NCBI GenBank assembly: GCA_018713145.1
Contig: DVFP01000008.1
Location: 1-54,947 of the forward strand
Reading direction: 5' to 3'
From: Candidatus Scybalocola faecavium
Lineage (GTDB): Bacteria > Bacillota > Clostridia > Lachnospirales > Lachnospiraceae
DNA: 54,947 nt
Positions 36,415 through 45,069 of this stretch are shown piece by piece (the first letter of the stretch is position 1; each line of letters starts with the position of its first letter). The position numbers and the translations under genes are program-made. Below the pieces are notes generated by a model. It saw only the letters and a program-made list of their open reading frames with translations. It had not been told where the DNA came from and ran no database searches.

Positions 36415-36417
36415 TGA

Positions 36418-39066
36418 ATGATGAAACGGAAAGAAAAAGAAATTAAGATCATTTACATTCTGGTCCTTGTGTTATTTGCGGTTTTCCTGGCCATCCCTCT
36501 GGTCCGGCTTCTGGCCCAGTCTTTTTTCCGGGATTCCGGCGCCGGGATTGGCAATTACGTGGAGGTCCTTACCGGGCGGGGCTTTATGAAAGCTCTTGGC
36601 AACAGTTTGGCGGTATCGGCCTGCAGCGCGCTTACAGCCACAGTGCTTGCTTTTTTTCTGGCGTACAGTATACAGTATACTAACTTAAATAAAAAATATA
36701 AGGGATTGATACGGATACTGGCAGTGCTGCCCATGCTTTTGCCTACCATTACCTACGGATTTGCGATTATTTATTCTTTTGGAAAACAGGGGCTTTTAAC
36801 ACGGCTTTTTGGAGTACAGATTTTTGATATTTACGGATTTAACGGTCTGCTGTTTGGCTATGTGATCTATACACTGCCCATTTCCTTTATGCTTGTTTTA
36901 AATACCATGGGCTTTATTGATAAAAAGTTTATGGTCGTTTCAAAAGTCATGGGAGACGGCCCTCTGCGGACCTTTTGGCAGACCATTATCCGGCCTTTGC
37001 TTGGAACGTTAGCCGCATCCTTTGTCCAGTGTTTTTTCCTGTGTTTTACCGATTACGGGATCCCCGCTTCTGTAGGAGGCGAGTATGAAGTTGTGGCCAC
37101 TGTCTTATATAATGAAATGCTTGGCAGCATCCCTGATTTTAACCGGGGCGCCGTGGTGGCTATGATGATGCTTATTCCCTCTGTGGTAAGTATTGCCCTG
37201 TTAAAATACCTTGAACGATATAATATCCGCTACACAAAGCTGTCTCAGATCGAGCTTAAGAAAAATACTGCCAGGGATGTGATCTGCGGCGTGATCTCCG
37301 CATTGATTTTGCTTTCGATCCTGGCCATATTCGCGGTAATTTTTGTGGTTCCTTTAGTGAAGGAATGGCCTTATCAGGTATCCTTTACCCTGGAGCATGT
37401 CCAGGCGGTGTTAAACGATTCCAGCTTGCTGGGTGTTTATAAAAATTCCATCTTTGTTGCGGTTTGTACGGCAGTGGTGGGGCTCATCGTCACTTACGGT
37501 GCGGCCCTGGTCACCGCTCGCAGCCAGATGAATGGAAAATTAAAGTCCGTGATCGATACCATTGCCCTGGTGACCAATACTATTCCCGGCATGGTGATCG
37601 GTATCGCCTTTATGTTCATCTTTTCGGGAACTTCCCTGCAAAATACATTTTTGCTCATTATCCTGTGTAATGTGGTCCATTTCTTTTCCACCCCTTACCT
37701 GATGATGAAAAATTCCCTGTCAAAGCTGAACAGCTCATGGGAAACGACCGCCTCCCTCATGGGAGATACATGGATCAAAACCATTGTGCGCATTGTGACG
37801 CCTAACATGACCTCCACGATTCTGGAGGTGTTCAGCTACTATTTTGTCAATGCCATGGTGACTGTCAGCGCGGTGATCTTTATCGCCGGGGCAAGGACTA
37901 TGGTGATCACAACAAAGATCAAGGAGCTTCAGTATTATACAAAGTTTAATGAAGTGTTTGTTTTATCCCTGTTTATCCTGGCAACAAATCTGATGGTCAA
38001 GGGAATACTGGGATACGCTATAAAAGTAAAAGAAGGAAAAAAAGATCAAAGGAGAACAAGAAAAATGAAAGTGAAGAAAGCTGCAGCATTGATGACGGCC
38101 GCCGTACTTACAGGAAGTTTTGCATTAACCGGATGCCAGAGCGGCAGTGCCAGCGCCGCATCCGGCCAGGTGGTGATTTATTCCAATGCAGATGATGAGG
38201 CAGTGGAAGCGATGAAAAAGACCCTGGATGACAATGGCTACGAGGGCAAGTATTTGTTTCAGACTTTTGGAACCTCTGAGCTGGGGGGAAAGGCTATGGC
38301 TGAGGGGACAAATATTGAAGCGGACCTGATCACATTAAGCACATTTTATATTGACAGCGCTCAGGAAGATAAAAATATGTTTCAGCCTTTAAATTTTGAC
38401 TTTACCCTTTTAAACAGTGAAGATCAGAGAGATTACTGTGCGCCTATCACTTCACAGGAGGGAACGATTATTGTGAATACTCAGGTTTTGGAAGAAAATG
38501 GCCTGGATACGCCTACCTGCCTGAAGGATCTGACCGATCCCCAATACAAGGACATGATCTCTGTGACTGATATTAAAAGCTCCTCAACAGCCTGGCTGCT
38601 GATTCAGGCATTAGTCAGCGCATACGGCGAGGACGGGGCAAAAGAGGTCCTTACCGGGATTTATGAAAATGCAGGCCCTCACATTGAGTCCTCCGGCTCC
38701 GCTCCATTAAAGAAAGTACGTGCCGGAGAGGTGGCTGTAGGCTTTGGGCTGCGCCAGCAGGCGGTTGCAGATAAGGCGGAAGGCCTTCCGGTTGATTTTG
38801 TGGATCCCACAGAAGGAAATTTTTCTCTGACAGAATCCGTGGCTGTGATAGACAAAGGGGACAGCACGAATCCTTTAGCTCAGGAAATGGCAGAGTGCAT
38901 TATTACCAAGGGGCGCAGTGAGCTTCAGAAGTATTATCCCAATGCCCTGTATGAAGGGGAGACCACCGATGAGGCCAACAGCTCCACCTATCCTAAGACT
39001 TTCTCAGAGCCTTTGACGATTGAACTGCTTGAAAAACATCAGGAATTATCTGAAAGCTGCAAATAA
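36418..39066 (+). CDS. ABC permease (PhnU/PhnV-like, duplicated) joined in frame to the binding protein
   Basis: One open frame of 882 codons. Residues 1-~545 are a double-length permease with two binding-protein-dependent transport modules, each with an EAA-type loop (VMGDGPLRTFWQTIIRPLL and LMGDTWIKTIVRIVTP). From Met550 (38065) the frame continues as a complete lipoprotein precursor. A run of seven A (38037-38043) precedes the junction. With six A the permease would end in TGA overlapping the ATG of the next gene (ATGA), the usual coupled arrangement. The join is therefore a frameshift, a slippage site, a sequencing error or a true fusion. A good ribosome site (AAAGGAGAA) before 38065 is kept. 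Confidence 0.8.
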   Translation: MMKRKEKEIKIIYILVLVLFAVFLAIPLVRLLAQSFFRDSGAGIGNYVEVLTGRGFMKALGNSLAVSACSALTATVLAFFLAYSIQYTNLNKKYKGLIRILAVLPMLLPTITYGFAIIYSFGKQGLLTRLFGVQIFDIYGFNGLLFGYVIYTLPISFMLVLNTMGFIDKKFMVVSKVMGDGPLRTFWQTIIRPLLGTLAASFVQCFFLCFTDYGIPASVGGEYEVVATVLYNEMLGSIPDFNRGAVVAMMMLIPSVVSIALLKYLERYNIRYTKLSQIELKKNTARDVICGVISALILLSILAIFAVIFVVPLVKEWPYQVSFTLEHVQAVLNDSSLLGVYKNSIFVAVCTAVVGLIVTYGAALVTARSQMNGKLKSVIDTIALVTNTIPGMVIGIAFMFIFSGTSLQNTFLLIILCNVVHFFSTPYLMMKNSLSKLNSSWETTASLMGDTWIKTIVRIVTPNMTSTILEVFSYYFVNAMVTVSAVIFIAGARTMVITTKIKELQYYTKFNEVFVLSLFILATNLMVKGILGYAIKVKEGKKDQRRTRKMKVKKAAALMTAAVLTGSFALTGCQSGSASAASGQVVIYSNADDEAVEAMKKTLDDNGYEGKYLFQTFGTSELGGKAMAEGTNIEADLITLSTFYIDSAQEDKNMFQPLNFDFTLLNSEDQRDYCAPITSQEGTIIVNTQVLEENGLDTPTCLKDLTDPQYKDMISVTDIKSSSTAWLLIQALVSAYGEDGAKEVLTGIYENAGPHIESSGSAPLKKVRAGEVAVGFGLRQQAVADKAEGLPVDFVDPTEGNFSLTESVAVIDKGDSTNPLAQEMAECIITKGRSELQKYYPNALYEGETTDEANSSTYPKTFSEPLTIELLEKHQELSESCK
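38065..39066 (+). CDS. Periplasmic-type binding lipoprotein of the phosphonate transporter (PhnS-like)
   Basis: A 333-residue protein if started at ATG 38065. A lipoprotein signal (MKVKKAAALMTAAVLTGSFA, lipobox LTGC) is followed by an extracellular-solute-binding fold of the iron/phosphonate type (QVVIYSNADDEAVEAM; EADLITLSTFYID; SVTDIKSSSTAWLLIQAL; KKVRAGEVAVGFGLRQQA). It has its own AAAGGAGAA ribosome site 9-10 nt upstream, although its frame is continuous with the permease. It delivers substrate to the membrane complex. Confidence 0.8.
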   Translation: MKVKKAAALMTAAVLTGSFALTGCQSGSASAASGQVVIYSNADDEAVEAMKKTLDDNGYEGKYLFQTFGTSELGGKAMAEGTNIEADLITLSTFYIDSAQEDKNMFQPLNFDFTLLNSEDQRDYCAPITSQEGTIIVNTQVLEENGLDTPTCLKDLTDPQYKDMISVTDIKSSSTAWLLIQALVSAYGEDGAKEVLTGIYENAGPHIESSGSAPLKKVRAGEVAVGFGLRQQAVADKAEGLPVDFVDPTEGNFSLTESVAVIDKGDSTNPLAQEMAECIITKGRSELQKYYPNALYEGETTDEANSSTYPKTFSEPLTIELLEKHQELSESCK

Positions 39067-39136
39067 AGATCTGGCAGGCGCCGGGAACAGCCGGCCGGTC
39101 TGACGGACCGTTCCAAAGATAATAGGAGGATATGAA

Positions 39137-40267
39137 ATGTTAAATTATAAATTATTGACACCGGGACCATTAACAACAACGGACACTGTAAAAAAGGAAA
39201 TGTTATTTGATCACTGTACATGGGATGATGATTACAAAAAGATCACTCTGTCTATTCGGGAAAAGCTTTTAAAGCTTGCCCATGTGAGCGAGCCGGAGTA
39301 CACGGCGGTGCTTATGCAGGGCAGCGGTACTTTTGGCGTAGAATCGGTGATCACCAGCGTGATCGGTGATGAGGATAAGCTCCTTATTGCCGCCAACGGA
39401 GCCTATGGCCAGCGTATGGCAGATATTGCTGCCCATGCCCGGATCCCTTATACGATTTACAATGAAGAATATAATAAGGTTCCCTCTGCTGAAAAAATTG
39501 CTGAGATTTTAGAGAAAGATCCTAAGATCACCCATGTTTCCATGGTCCACAGTGAAACTACCTCCGGTATTTTAAATGATATTGCTGCTGTGGCAAAGGT
39601 GGTCAAGGCTGCAGGAAAAATATTTATCGTGGATGCCATGTCCAGTTTTGGCGGCGTGGATATTCCGGTTGGCGATCTGGGCATTGACTTTATTATCAGC
39701 AGCGCCAACAAGTGCATCCAGGGAGTGCCGGGATTTTCCTTTATTATCTGCCGTAAAGATAAGCTGATGGAAAGCAAAGGCAAGGCAAGAAGCTTATCTT
39801 TAGATCTGTACGATCAGTGGGAAACGATGAATAAAGATGGAAAATGGCGCTTTACTTCCCCTACCCATGTGGTTTTGGCCTTTGCCCAGGCCCTTCGGGA
39901 AATGGAAGCAGAGGGCGGTATTTCCGCAAGAGCGGCCCGCTACGCCCGCAATAATCGCCTGCTTATTGAGAAAATGGGAGAAATGGGTATCCGCCCCTAC
40001 ATTGACGGTTCCAATCAGGGGCCTATCATTACTACATTTTTCTATCCGGATCACCACAATTTTTCTTTCCAGGAAATGTATCAGTATATTAAAGACCGGG
40101 GCTATGCCATTTATCCCGGCAAGGTGACGGATGCGGATACGTTCCGCATTGGAAATATCGGGGAGATTTATGAGGAAGATATTGTAAAAGTTTGTGATAT
40201 TATCCGCAGCTTTTTTGAAAAACACGGCTGCCTGGACGGGGACAAGGCGTTGTCCTGTGCTGGCTGA
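39137..40267 (+). CDS. phnW: 2-aminoethylphosphonate--pyruvate transaminase
   Basis: A 376-residue class V PLP aminotransferase of normal length. It converts 2-aminoethylphosphonate and pyruvate to phosphonoacetaldehyde and L-alanine. It has LLTPGPLTTTDTVKKEM at the N-terminus, MQGSGTFGVESV, VDAMSSFGG (PLP Asp) and SSANKCIQGVPGF with the Schiff-base Lys. AGGAGG lies 7-8 nt before the start. It is followed 24 bp later by phnX, the next step. Confidence 0.95.
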   Translation: MLNYKLLTPGPLTTTDTVKKEMLFDHCTWDDDYKKITLSIREKLLKLAHVSEPEYTAVLMQGSGTFGVESVITSVIGDEDKLLIAANGAYGQRMADIAAHARIPYTIYNEEYNKVPSAEKIAEILEKDPKITHVSMVHSETTSGILNDIAAVAKVVKAAGKIFIVDAMSSFGGVDIPVGDLGIDFIISSANKCIQGVPGFSFIICRKDKLMESKGKARSLSLDLYDQWETMNKDGKWRFTSPTHVVLAFAQALREMEAEGGISARAARYARNNRLLIEKMGEMGIRPYIDGSNQGPIITTFFYPDHHNFSFQEMYQYIKDRGYAIYPGKVTDADTFRIGNIGEIYEEDIVKVCDIIRSFFEKHGCLDGDKALSCAG

Positions 40268-40291
40268 GGAGAGAATGAAGGAGGATACAAG

Positions 40292-41059
40292 ATGAAATTT
40301 GACGGTATAATTTTTGACTGGGCGGGAACCACTGTGGATTACGGCTGTTTTGCACCGGTAAAGGCATTTATTGAAGCCTTTGAGGCCTTTGGCATTACCC
40401 CTACTCTGGAGGAAGTAAGGAAGCCCATGGGCATGCTTAAGATCGATCATGTGCGCACCATGCTTTCCATGGAACGGATTTCCCGGCTGTGGGCGGAAAA
40501 ACACAAAAGGGCCTGGACTGAGGCGGATGTGCAAAAGGTTTATGAGCTGAGTGAAAGCCGTATTTTAAAAATTGTGGAACAGTATTCAGATCCAAAACCC
40601 TATGTGACGGAAATTGTGGCCGCTCTGCGGGAAATGGGGTTAAAGATCGGTTCCACTACCGGCTACAATGATGCCATGATGGCTCTGGTGGTCCCGGCGG
40701 CCAAGGCTGCAGGCTACAGCCCGGACTGCTGGTTTTCTCCCGATTCCACCGGCCAGAAAGGCCGCCCATATCCTTACATGGTATTTCGGAACATGGAGGC
40801 CCTTGGCCTGTCCTGTGTGTCCCGTGTGATGAAAGTGGGAGATACGGTGGCAGACATTAAGGAAGGCAAAAATGCGGGACTGGTTTCCGTAGGTATTATT
40901 GAAGGCAGTTCTGTCATGGGGCTGACAAAGGAAGAATACGAGGCATTAAGCCCGGCAGAAAAAGGGGCACAAGACCAGAGAGTAACAGAAGTTTACAAAG
41001 AGGCTGGCGCGGATTTTGTGATTTCTGATATTCGAGGGATTTTGGAACTGGTGAAATAA
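40292..41059 (+). CDS. phnX: Phosphonoacetaldehyde hydrolase (phosphonatase)
   Basis: A 255-residue HAD-superfamily enzyme that cleaves the C-P bond of phosphonoacetaldehyde to acetaldehyde and phosphate. It has the nucleophile motif FDWAGTTVD, the cap-domain Lys in MGMLKIDHVRTML that forms the Schiff base, GSTTGYNDAMM, and VGDTVADIKEGKNAGL. GAAGGAGG precedes the start. Together with phnW it makes the operon a complete aminoethylphosphonate catabolic route for P and N. Confidence 0.95.
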   Translation: MKFDGIIFDWAGTTVDYGCFAPVKAFIEAFEAFGITPTLEEVRKPMGMLKIDHVRTMLSMERISRLWAEKHKRAWTEADVQKVYELSESRILKIVEQYSDPKPYVTEIVAALREMGLKIGSTTGYNDAMMALVVPAAKAAGYSPDCWFSPDSTGQKGRPYPYMVFRNMEALGLSCVSRVMKVGDTVADIKEGKNAGLVSVGIIEGSSVMGLTKEEYEALSPAEKGAQDQRVTEVYKEAGADFVISDIRGILELVK

Positions 41060-41098
41060 TGCGCAGCAGTTTTGCTGGCTGATTCATAAAATTTTCAC

Positions 41099-41127
41099 TT
41101 GACGAATTTTTTCTTTCGTGCTATATT
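41099..41127 (+). promoter_or_regulatory. Promoter of amiF
   Basis: TTGACG (41099-41104), a 17-bp spacer and TATATT (41122-41127). Confidence 0.65.
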
Positions 41128-41146
41128 GAACACATCCCAAGACAAA

Positions 41147-41182
41147 GGCGTTCGGATCTTATTTTCCGAACGCCATTTTTTT
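41147..41182 (+). terminator. Terminator after phnX, also inside the amiF leader
   Basis: GGCGTTCGGA (41147-41156) pairs with TCCGAACGCC (41165-41174), followed by a 7-T run. It ends the phosphonate operon. Because the amiF promoter lies upstream, it would also act as an attenuator for amiF. Confidence 0.8.
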
Positions 41183-41258
41183 ATTCCGGAACAAAAATCT
41201 CATGGGAGATACTGATACTGCCTGACAAACAGCATCAAGACAGCAACCGACAGAAGGC

Positions 41259-41362
41259 ACCCCTTCGGGGATACCTATATGGCCTTAAAAAAATGGCCTA
41301 TAAGGAGGTAACCCCCTTCGGGGATACCTGTATGGCCTAAAAGGAATGGCCAGTAAGGAGGT
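41259..41362 (+). repeat. Tandem leader repeat, locus C (amiF)
   Basis: Two 52-bp units (41259-41310 and 41311-41362). Each has a CCCC-TTCG-GGGG hairpin, ATACCTRTATGGCC, a second GGCC...GGCC stem, and a TAAGGAGGTAA ribosome site. The second ribosome site serves amiF. Confidence 0.85.
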
Positions 41363-41369
41363 AAATACT

Positions 41370-42437
41370 ATGGGAAGTATTGGAAGCATGAATAAACCGA
41401 GCAAAGGATTTTTAGTAGCCGCTATTCAGATGCCTGTGCCGATCATTAATTCCAGAGCGGATATTGATAAACAGGTGAAGGAGATCGTCCGTACCCTTCA
41501 CGCCACAAAAGCGGGTTATCCCGGGGCAGAGCTGATCGTTTTTCCTGAATACAGCACCCAGGGTTTAAATACATCAAAATGGCTCACCGAAGAATTTCTT
41601 TGTGACATTCCGGGAAAAGAAACTGACGAATTTGCCAAAGCCTGCAAAGAGGAAGGGGTCTATGGGGTATTTTCCATTATGGAGAGAAATCCGGATCCTA
41701 CAAAGAATCCTTATAATACAGCGATCATCATTAATCCGGATGGCGAAATCTGCCTGAAATACAGAAAGCTCTTTCCCTGGAATCCCATCGAACCCTGGTA
41801 TCCGGGAGATCTTGGTATGCCGGTATGTGATGGCCCCGGCGGATCCAAGCTGGCGGTATGTATCTGCCATGACGGCATGATCCCGGAGCTTGCCAGAGAA
41901 GCCGCTTATAAAGGCTGCAATGTTTACATCCGTATTTCCGGCTACAGCACTCAGGTGAATGACCAGTGGATCCTGACAAACCGGTCGAATGCATGGCATA
42001 ATCTTATGTACACAGTCGCTGTCAACCTTGCCGGCTATGACGGTGTATTTTACTACTTTGGTGAAGGTCAGATCACTAATTATGACGGAACGGTTCTTGT
42101 TCAGGGCCAGAGAAATCCATATGAGATCGTGACCGGCGAGATCTTCCCTGAAAATGCTGATGCTGCCCGGAGAGAGTGGGGTCTGGAAAATAATATTTAT
42201 AATCTTGGCCACAGAGGCTATGTGGCAAAGCCTGGCGGAGAATCCGATGCAGGGCTGACCTATATTAAAGATCTTGCCGCCGGAAAGTATCACCTTCCGT
42301 GGGAAGATGAGATGAAGATCAAGGATGGATCTATTTACGGTTATCCTACCACAGGAGGCCGGTTTGGAACAGAACCCGGCGAGGATCCTTATGGAATCCA
42401 TACTTATAAGGGCATTGATTATCATACAGGAAAATGA
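41370..42437 (+). CDS. amiF: Formamidase (AmiF type)
   Basis: A 355-residue nitrilase-superfamily amidase that hydrolyses formamide to formate and ammonia. It matches, as I remember the Helicobacter pylori AmiF sequence, nearly block for block ([56 protein letters not shown]). Catalytic Glu (FPEYS), Lys (YRKLF) and Cys (CICHDG) are all present. The C-terminus is about 20 residues longer (ending GIDYHTGK). The start at 41370 is 8-9 nt after AAGGAGGT; the 41346 start is inside the repeat. It may supply nitrogen alongside the phosphonate pathway. Confidence 0.9.
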   Translation: MGSIGSMNKPSKGFLVAAIQMPVPIINSRADIDKQVKEIVRTLHATKAGYPGAELIVFPEYSTQGLNTSKWLTEEFLCDIPGKETDEFAKACKEEGVYGVFSIMERNPDPTKNPYNTAIIINPDGEICLKYRKLFPWNPIEPWYPGDLGMPVCDGPGGSKLAVCICHDGMIPELAREAAYKGCNVYIRISGYSTQVNDQWILTNRSNAWHNLMYTVAVNLAGYDGVFYYFGEGQITNYDGTVLVQGQRNPYEIVTGEIFPENADAARREWGLENNIYNLGHRGYVAKPGGESDAGLTYIKDLAAGKYHLPWEDEMKIKDGSIYGYPTTGGRFGTEPGEDPYGIHTYKGIDYHTGK

Positions 42438-42482
42438 TGAAAAAATATCCGTTCAGATGGATGGTCTGTTATGGAAATATAC

Positions 42483-42517
42483 AGCGGTGCAGGTCTTTGA
42501 CTTGCGCCGCTTTTTTG
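42483..42517 (+). terminator. Terminator of amiF
   Basis: AGCGGTGCAGGT pairs with ACTTGCGCCGCT with G-U pairs, then T-run. A second small GGCAAG/CTTGCC hairpin with a T-run follows at 42559-42583. Confidence 0.75.
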
Positions 42518-42582
42518 GTGTAGTACAATAGGGGCAGAAGCAGGTAAAGTCCGGAAGGGGCAAGCCTGCTTGCCTAATTTTT

Positions 42583-43455
42583 TCATCTCTTTTGCGGGGC
42601 AAAGAAATGCCGGGCCGCATACAGATATGCTTTTTCAAACCGGGCGGCGGCCTTTTTGCTCACGGGAAGGAAAGGCAGGAGCATATCAAAGGCATGGAAG
42701 CAGCCGGGATACACATGGACGGCGGCCTTGATGCCTGCTTTTTTCAGGTTTTTTATGTAAGTCAATGTCTCACAGTAAAAAGGCTCAATATCCCCTACAA
42801 AGGTGTATGCGGGAGGCAGTCCGGTATAATCCGTCTGGCGGGCCGGGGCTGCGTAAGCGGGAACCTGTTCTTTTTTCCAAAGGGGGCCCAGATAGGTTTT
42901 ACAGCCAAGATGGTTCCATCGGGTATTCCACACCGGGGCGTGGTTGTTCCGGGAAGATGGCGTGTCCCGGTCGTCCAGCATGGGATACAGAGGCATCTGG
43001 AAGGCGATTTGTATGTCCCCTTTATCTCTGGCATACATACACAAAGCTGCCGTAAGTCCGCCGCCGGCGCTTTCCCCGCCTACCATGATCTGGCTGCTGT
43101 TTATGCCCAGTTCCCGGGCATGGTCTTTAAGGTATTTCAGGGCAGAATAGCAGTCCTTTAATGCTGCCGGATAAGGGGCGCCGTTTGGGGCAAAGGGATT
43201 CGGGTACTTTCCGGACAGCCGATACTGAGGCGTGACAACCACAGCGCCGTATTTTTTCACCAGGGGCAGGGCCCGGGACATGTAGATCATTTCCGCCATG
43301 CCGGTCATATAGCCGCCGCCATGGATCCATAGGATCCCGGGGGTTTTACTGGGAGACTTCGCGTTTTTTACCGGGCGGAAGATCAGAAGCTTCATCTGGC
43401 GGCCGCAGGAGGGGATGCGGACGGTTTCTTTTGTGTAAAAAGGTGTTTTTTTCAT
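42583..43455 (-). CDS. Alpha/beta-hydrolase (HSL-type esterase/lipase)
   Basis: A 290-residue enzyme with an oxyanion HGGGY motif (LWIHGGGYMTGM), the nucleophile elbow GGESAGGGL, an acid in YTFVGDIEPFYCE, and a catalytic His in YPGCFHAFD. No signal peptide, so it is cytoplasmic. AAGGAG lies 7 nt before the start. It is probably an acyl ester or deacetylase-type esterase; the substrate is unknown. Confidence 0.85.
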   Translation of the reverse strand: MKKTPFYTKETVRIPSCGRQMKLLIFRPVKNAKSPSKTPGILWIHGGGYMTGMAEMIYMSRALPLVKKYGAVVVTPQYRLSGKYPNPFAPNGAPYPAALKDCYSALKYLKDHARELGINSSQIMVGGESAGGGLTAALCMYARDKGDIQIAFQMPLYPMLDDRDTPSSRNNHAPVWNTRWNHLGCKTYLGPLWKKEQVPAYAAPARQTDYTGLPPAYTFVGDIEPFYCETLTYIKNLKKAGIKAAVHVYPGCFHAFDMLLPFLPVSKKAAARFEKAYLYAARHFFAPQKR

Positions 43456-43469
43456 AAGAAAGCTCCTTT

Positions 43470-44270
43470 TTAGCGTAGAGTCTTATGGGAGAGAATGTTG
43501 TATTGATTCTCCAGATCATATATGACAGCATTGGAGATGCTGTTTAATATGAATGGTGAATGCGTGGACATGATAAACTGGATATTTGGAAAAACAGTTG
43601 TCAGTAATTCAAGAATGGATTTTTGCAATTCTATATGCAAATGTGTTTCGATTTCATCGATTAAAACAATGCCGGGAATATTAAAATCAAAGATATTCTT
43701 GTTTTTTTCTTTAATTGAAAATGTAAAACTGTCTTCTTCAAATAACAATTCCAGAGAATCATCGTTAAATATTTTCCGGAGTAAGTCCTGAAACTTTCTG
43801 AACCATTCTTTAATGGCATCTGCCTTGTCAGATTTGCCGCTGGTCCTTGCCAGAGCTTCGGTAACTTTAAGATCAGCTAAATACTTTACGAACATTTCTC
43901 TGGGACTTTCGGCTATACTGTAATAATTTCTTAGTTCGATCTTTTCTATATGATTGGAAACTTCAGCACTGAAAATCCGGTCAGCTTTATAAAAGGCAAC
44001 GATAAACTCTCCCTTTTGGAAAGCGTCTGCTAATATATTTTCAGGATAGTTAAATTTTAAATCCAGGCCGTATTGCCTTAATATTTGATGGTAATCTGCC
44101 CTTTTTTCCTGAATCGTCTTTGAAGGGATGGCTCCTCTTTCCTCTAAGCCTTCTCCGCAGCCAAGAAGATCAGGAGGCGTGAAAGAAACCGCATTTAAGT
44201 AACGGGACAATGCTTCTAAAACGCTGGTCTTTCCACTTCCATTTTTTCCGGTTAGGATCAGATGCTTCAT
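43470..44270 (-). CDS. Stand-alone AAA-family ATPase (AAA_21/OLD-like)
   Basis: A 266-residue protein. Walker A (TGKNGSGKTS) begins at residue 7. Walker B and D-loop are IVLIDEIETHLHIELQKSIL, and the end has FIMSTHSPFILNS, typical of ABC-like ATPases in anti-phage and DNA-repair systems. The usual ~15-residue N-terminal strand before Walker A is missing, but a TAG is just upstream and a strong promoter is close, so this may be the real start. Its A/T content is higher than that of its neighbours, suggesting transfer. No partner nuclease adjoins it. Confidence 0.7.
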   Translation of the reverse strand: MKHLILTGKNGSGKTSVLEALSRYLNAVSFTPPDLLGCGEGLEERGAIPSKTIQEKRADYHQILRQYGLDLKFNYPENILADAFQKGEFIVAFYKADRIFSAEVSNHIEKIELRNYYSIAESPREMFVKYLADLKVTEALARTSGKSDKADAIKEWFRKFQDLLRKIFNDDSLELLFEEDSFTFSIKEKNKNIFDFNIPGIVLIDEIETHLHIELQKSILELLTTVFPNIQFIMSTHSPFILNSISNAVIYDLENQYNILSHKTLR

Positions 44271-44299
44271 TTCCTCAGGAAAGTCTTTAGTTGTTATCT

Positions 44300-44328
44300 A
44301 TTTTATCGGCAGGGGATGATTCTGTCAA
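44300..44328 (-). promoter_or_regulatory. Promoter of the AAA ATPase
   Basis: Minus-strand TTGACA (44328-44323), a 17-bp spacer and TAAAAT (44305-44300). Confidence 0.75.
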
Positions 44329-44414
44329 TCACATCTCCTGGCCTTTCAGGTGGATGAAAATGCGCAGACCGGACTGAACGGTTACCGGTTATAATTTTTA
44401 CATAGATTATGCCC

Positions 44415-44443
44415 TTGACAAATCCCGCTCAAGGACGTATCCT
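44415..44443 (+). promoter_or_regulatory. Promoter of the T-box/metG transcript
   Basis: TTGACA (44415-44420), a 17-bp spacer and TATCCT (44438-44443). Confidence 0.7.
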
Positions 44444-44499
44444 GTAAGTAATCGCGGACATATGAGAGATTTTGTCCGTGCCGCACAATCTAATTGACA

Positions 44500-44905
44500 A
44501 AAGCCGTGAAGAGAAGAGTAGATACCTGGTTACCGGTCACAGGATGTCCGGCAGCCATATTTAAGCTGCTGTTACAGAGAGCTCCAGGTGCTGAGATGGA
44601 GTACAGACGCAGGTATTGAACATGGCCTTGGAGCCGCGCACCGAAAGACTTTCCGGGACAGTGTATTTGACCACAGGATCAGATACCGTTGACTTCCGGG
44701 AAAGACTCAAGGCTGCGACGGGAGCGCCCGTTACAGCGCCGGAGTATAGCCCATGGAAAGACTGTGCCAGCAGGAGCGTCCGGCTTTCGGTCTTTTTTGC
44801 GCATGTACTCACTAAGGTCCGCCGCCGCGAGGCGCGGATGAATCCAGGTGGTAACACGAAGTTTAAGCTCTCGTCCTGAAATCTCAGGCGGGAGCATTTG
44901 TTATG
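44500..44905 (+). ncRNA. Methionine T-box leader of metG
   Basis: Stem I landmarks include AGAGTAGATACC and AGAGAGCTCCAGGTGCTGAG. The specifier triplet is read as ATG (44622-44624) in the GAAC-ATG-GCC context. The T-box CCAGGTGGTAACACG is at 44844-44858, and the terminator pairs GCTCTCGTCCTGA with TCAGGCGGGAGC (about 44868-44895). Uncharged tRNA-Met binding would favour readthrough into metG. Confidence 0.85.
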
Positions 44906-44930
44906 CTGTGACCACTTGCTGTGACCACTT
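44905..44930 (+). repeat. Perfect 13-bp tandem repeat after the T-box
   Basis: GCTGTGACCACTT occurs twice without a gap (44905-44917, 44918-44930). Confidence 0.9.
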
Positions 44931-45023
44931 AATGAAGCCAAGCCGAAGGCGCCGGCTGAATTTAGTGGGAACGCACATCGCGAACCTTAATGAGGCGGAA
45001 GCGAAGCGCCCGCCGAATTTAGT
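44928..45023 (+). repeat. Two ~39-bp degenerate repeats before metG
   Basis: 44928-44966 and 44986-45023 both begin CTTAATGA and end GAATTTAGT. Between lies a G/C hairpin whose arms covary in sequence (GCC...GGC; GGCGG...CCGCC). Confidence 0.7.
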
Positions 45024-45069
45024 TGAGCGATGTTACCAAAAAGAATAAGAACCCAGGAGGTATGAAAAG

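Noticed and set aside
41574..42425. 283-codon frame antisense to amiF
   Set aside because: A shadow of a well-conserved enzyme gene with no start signals of its own.
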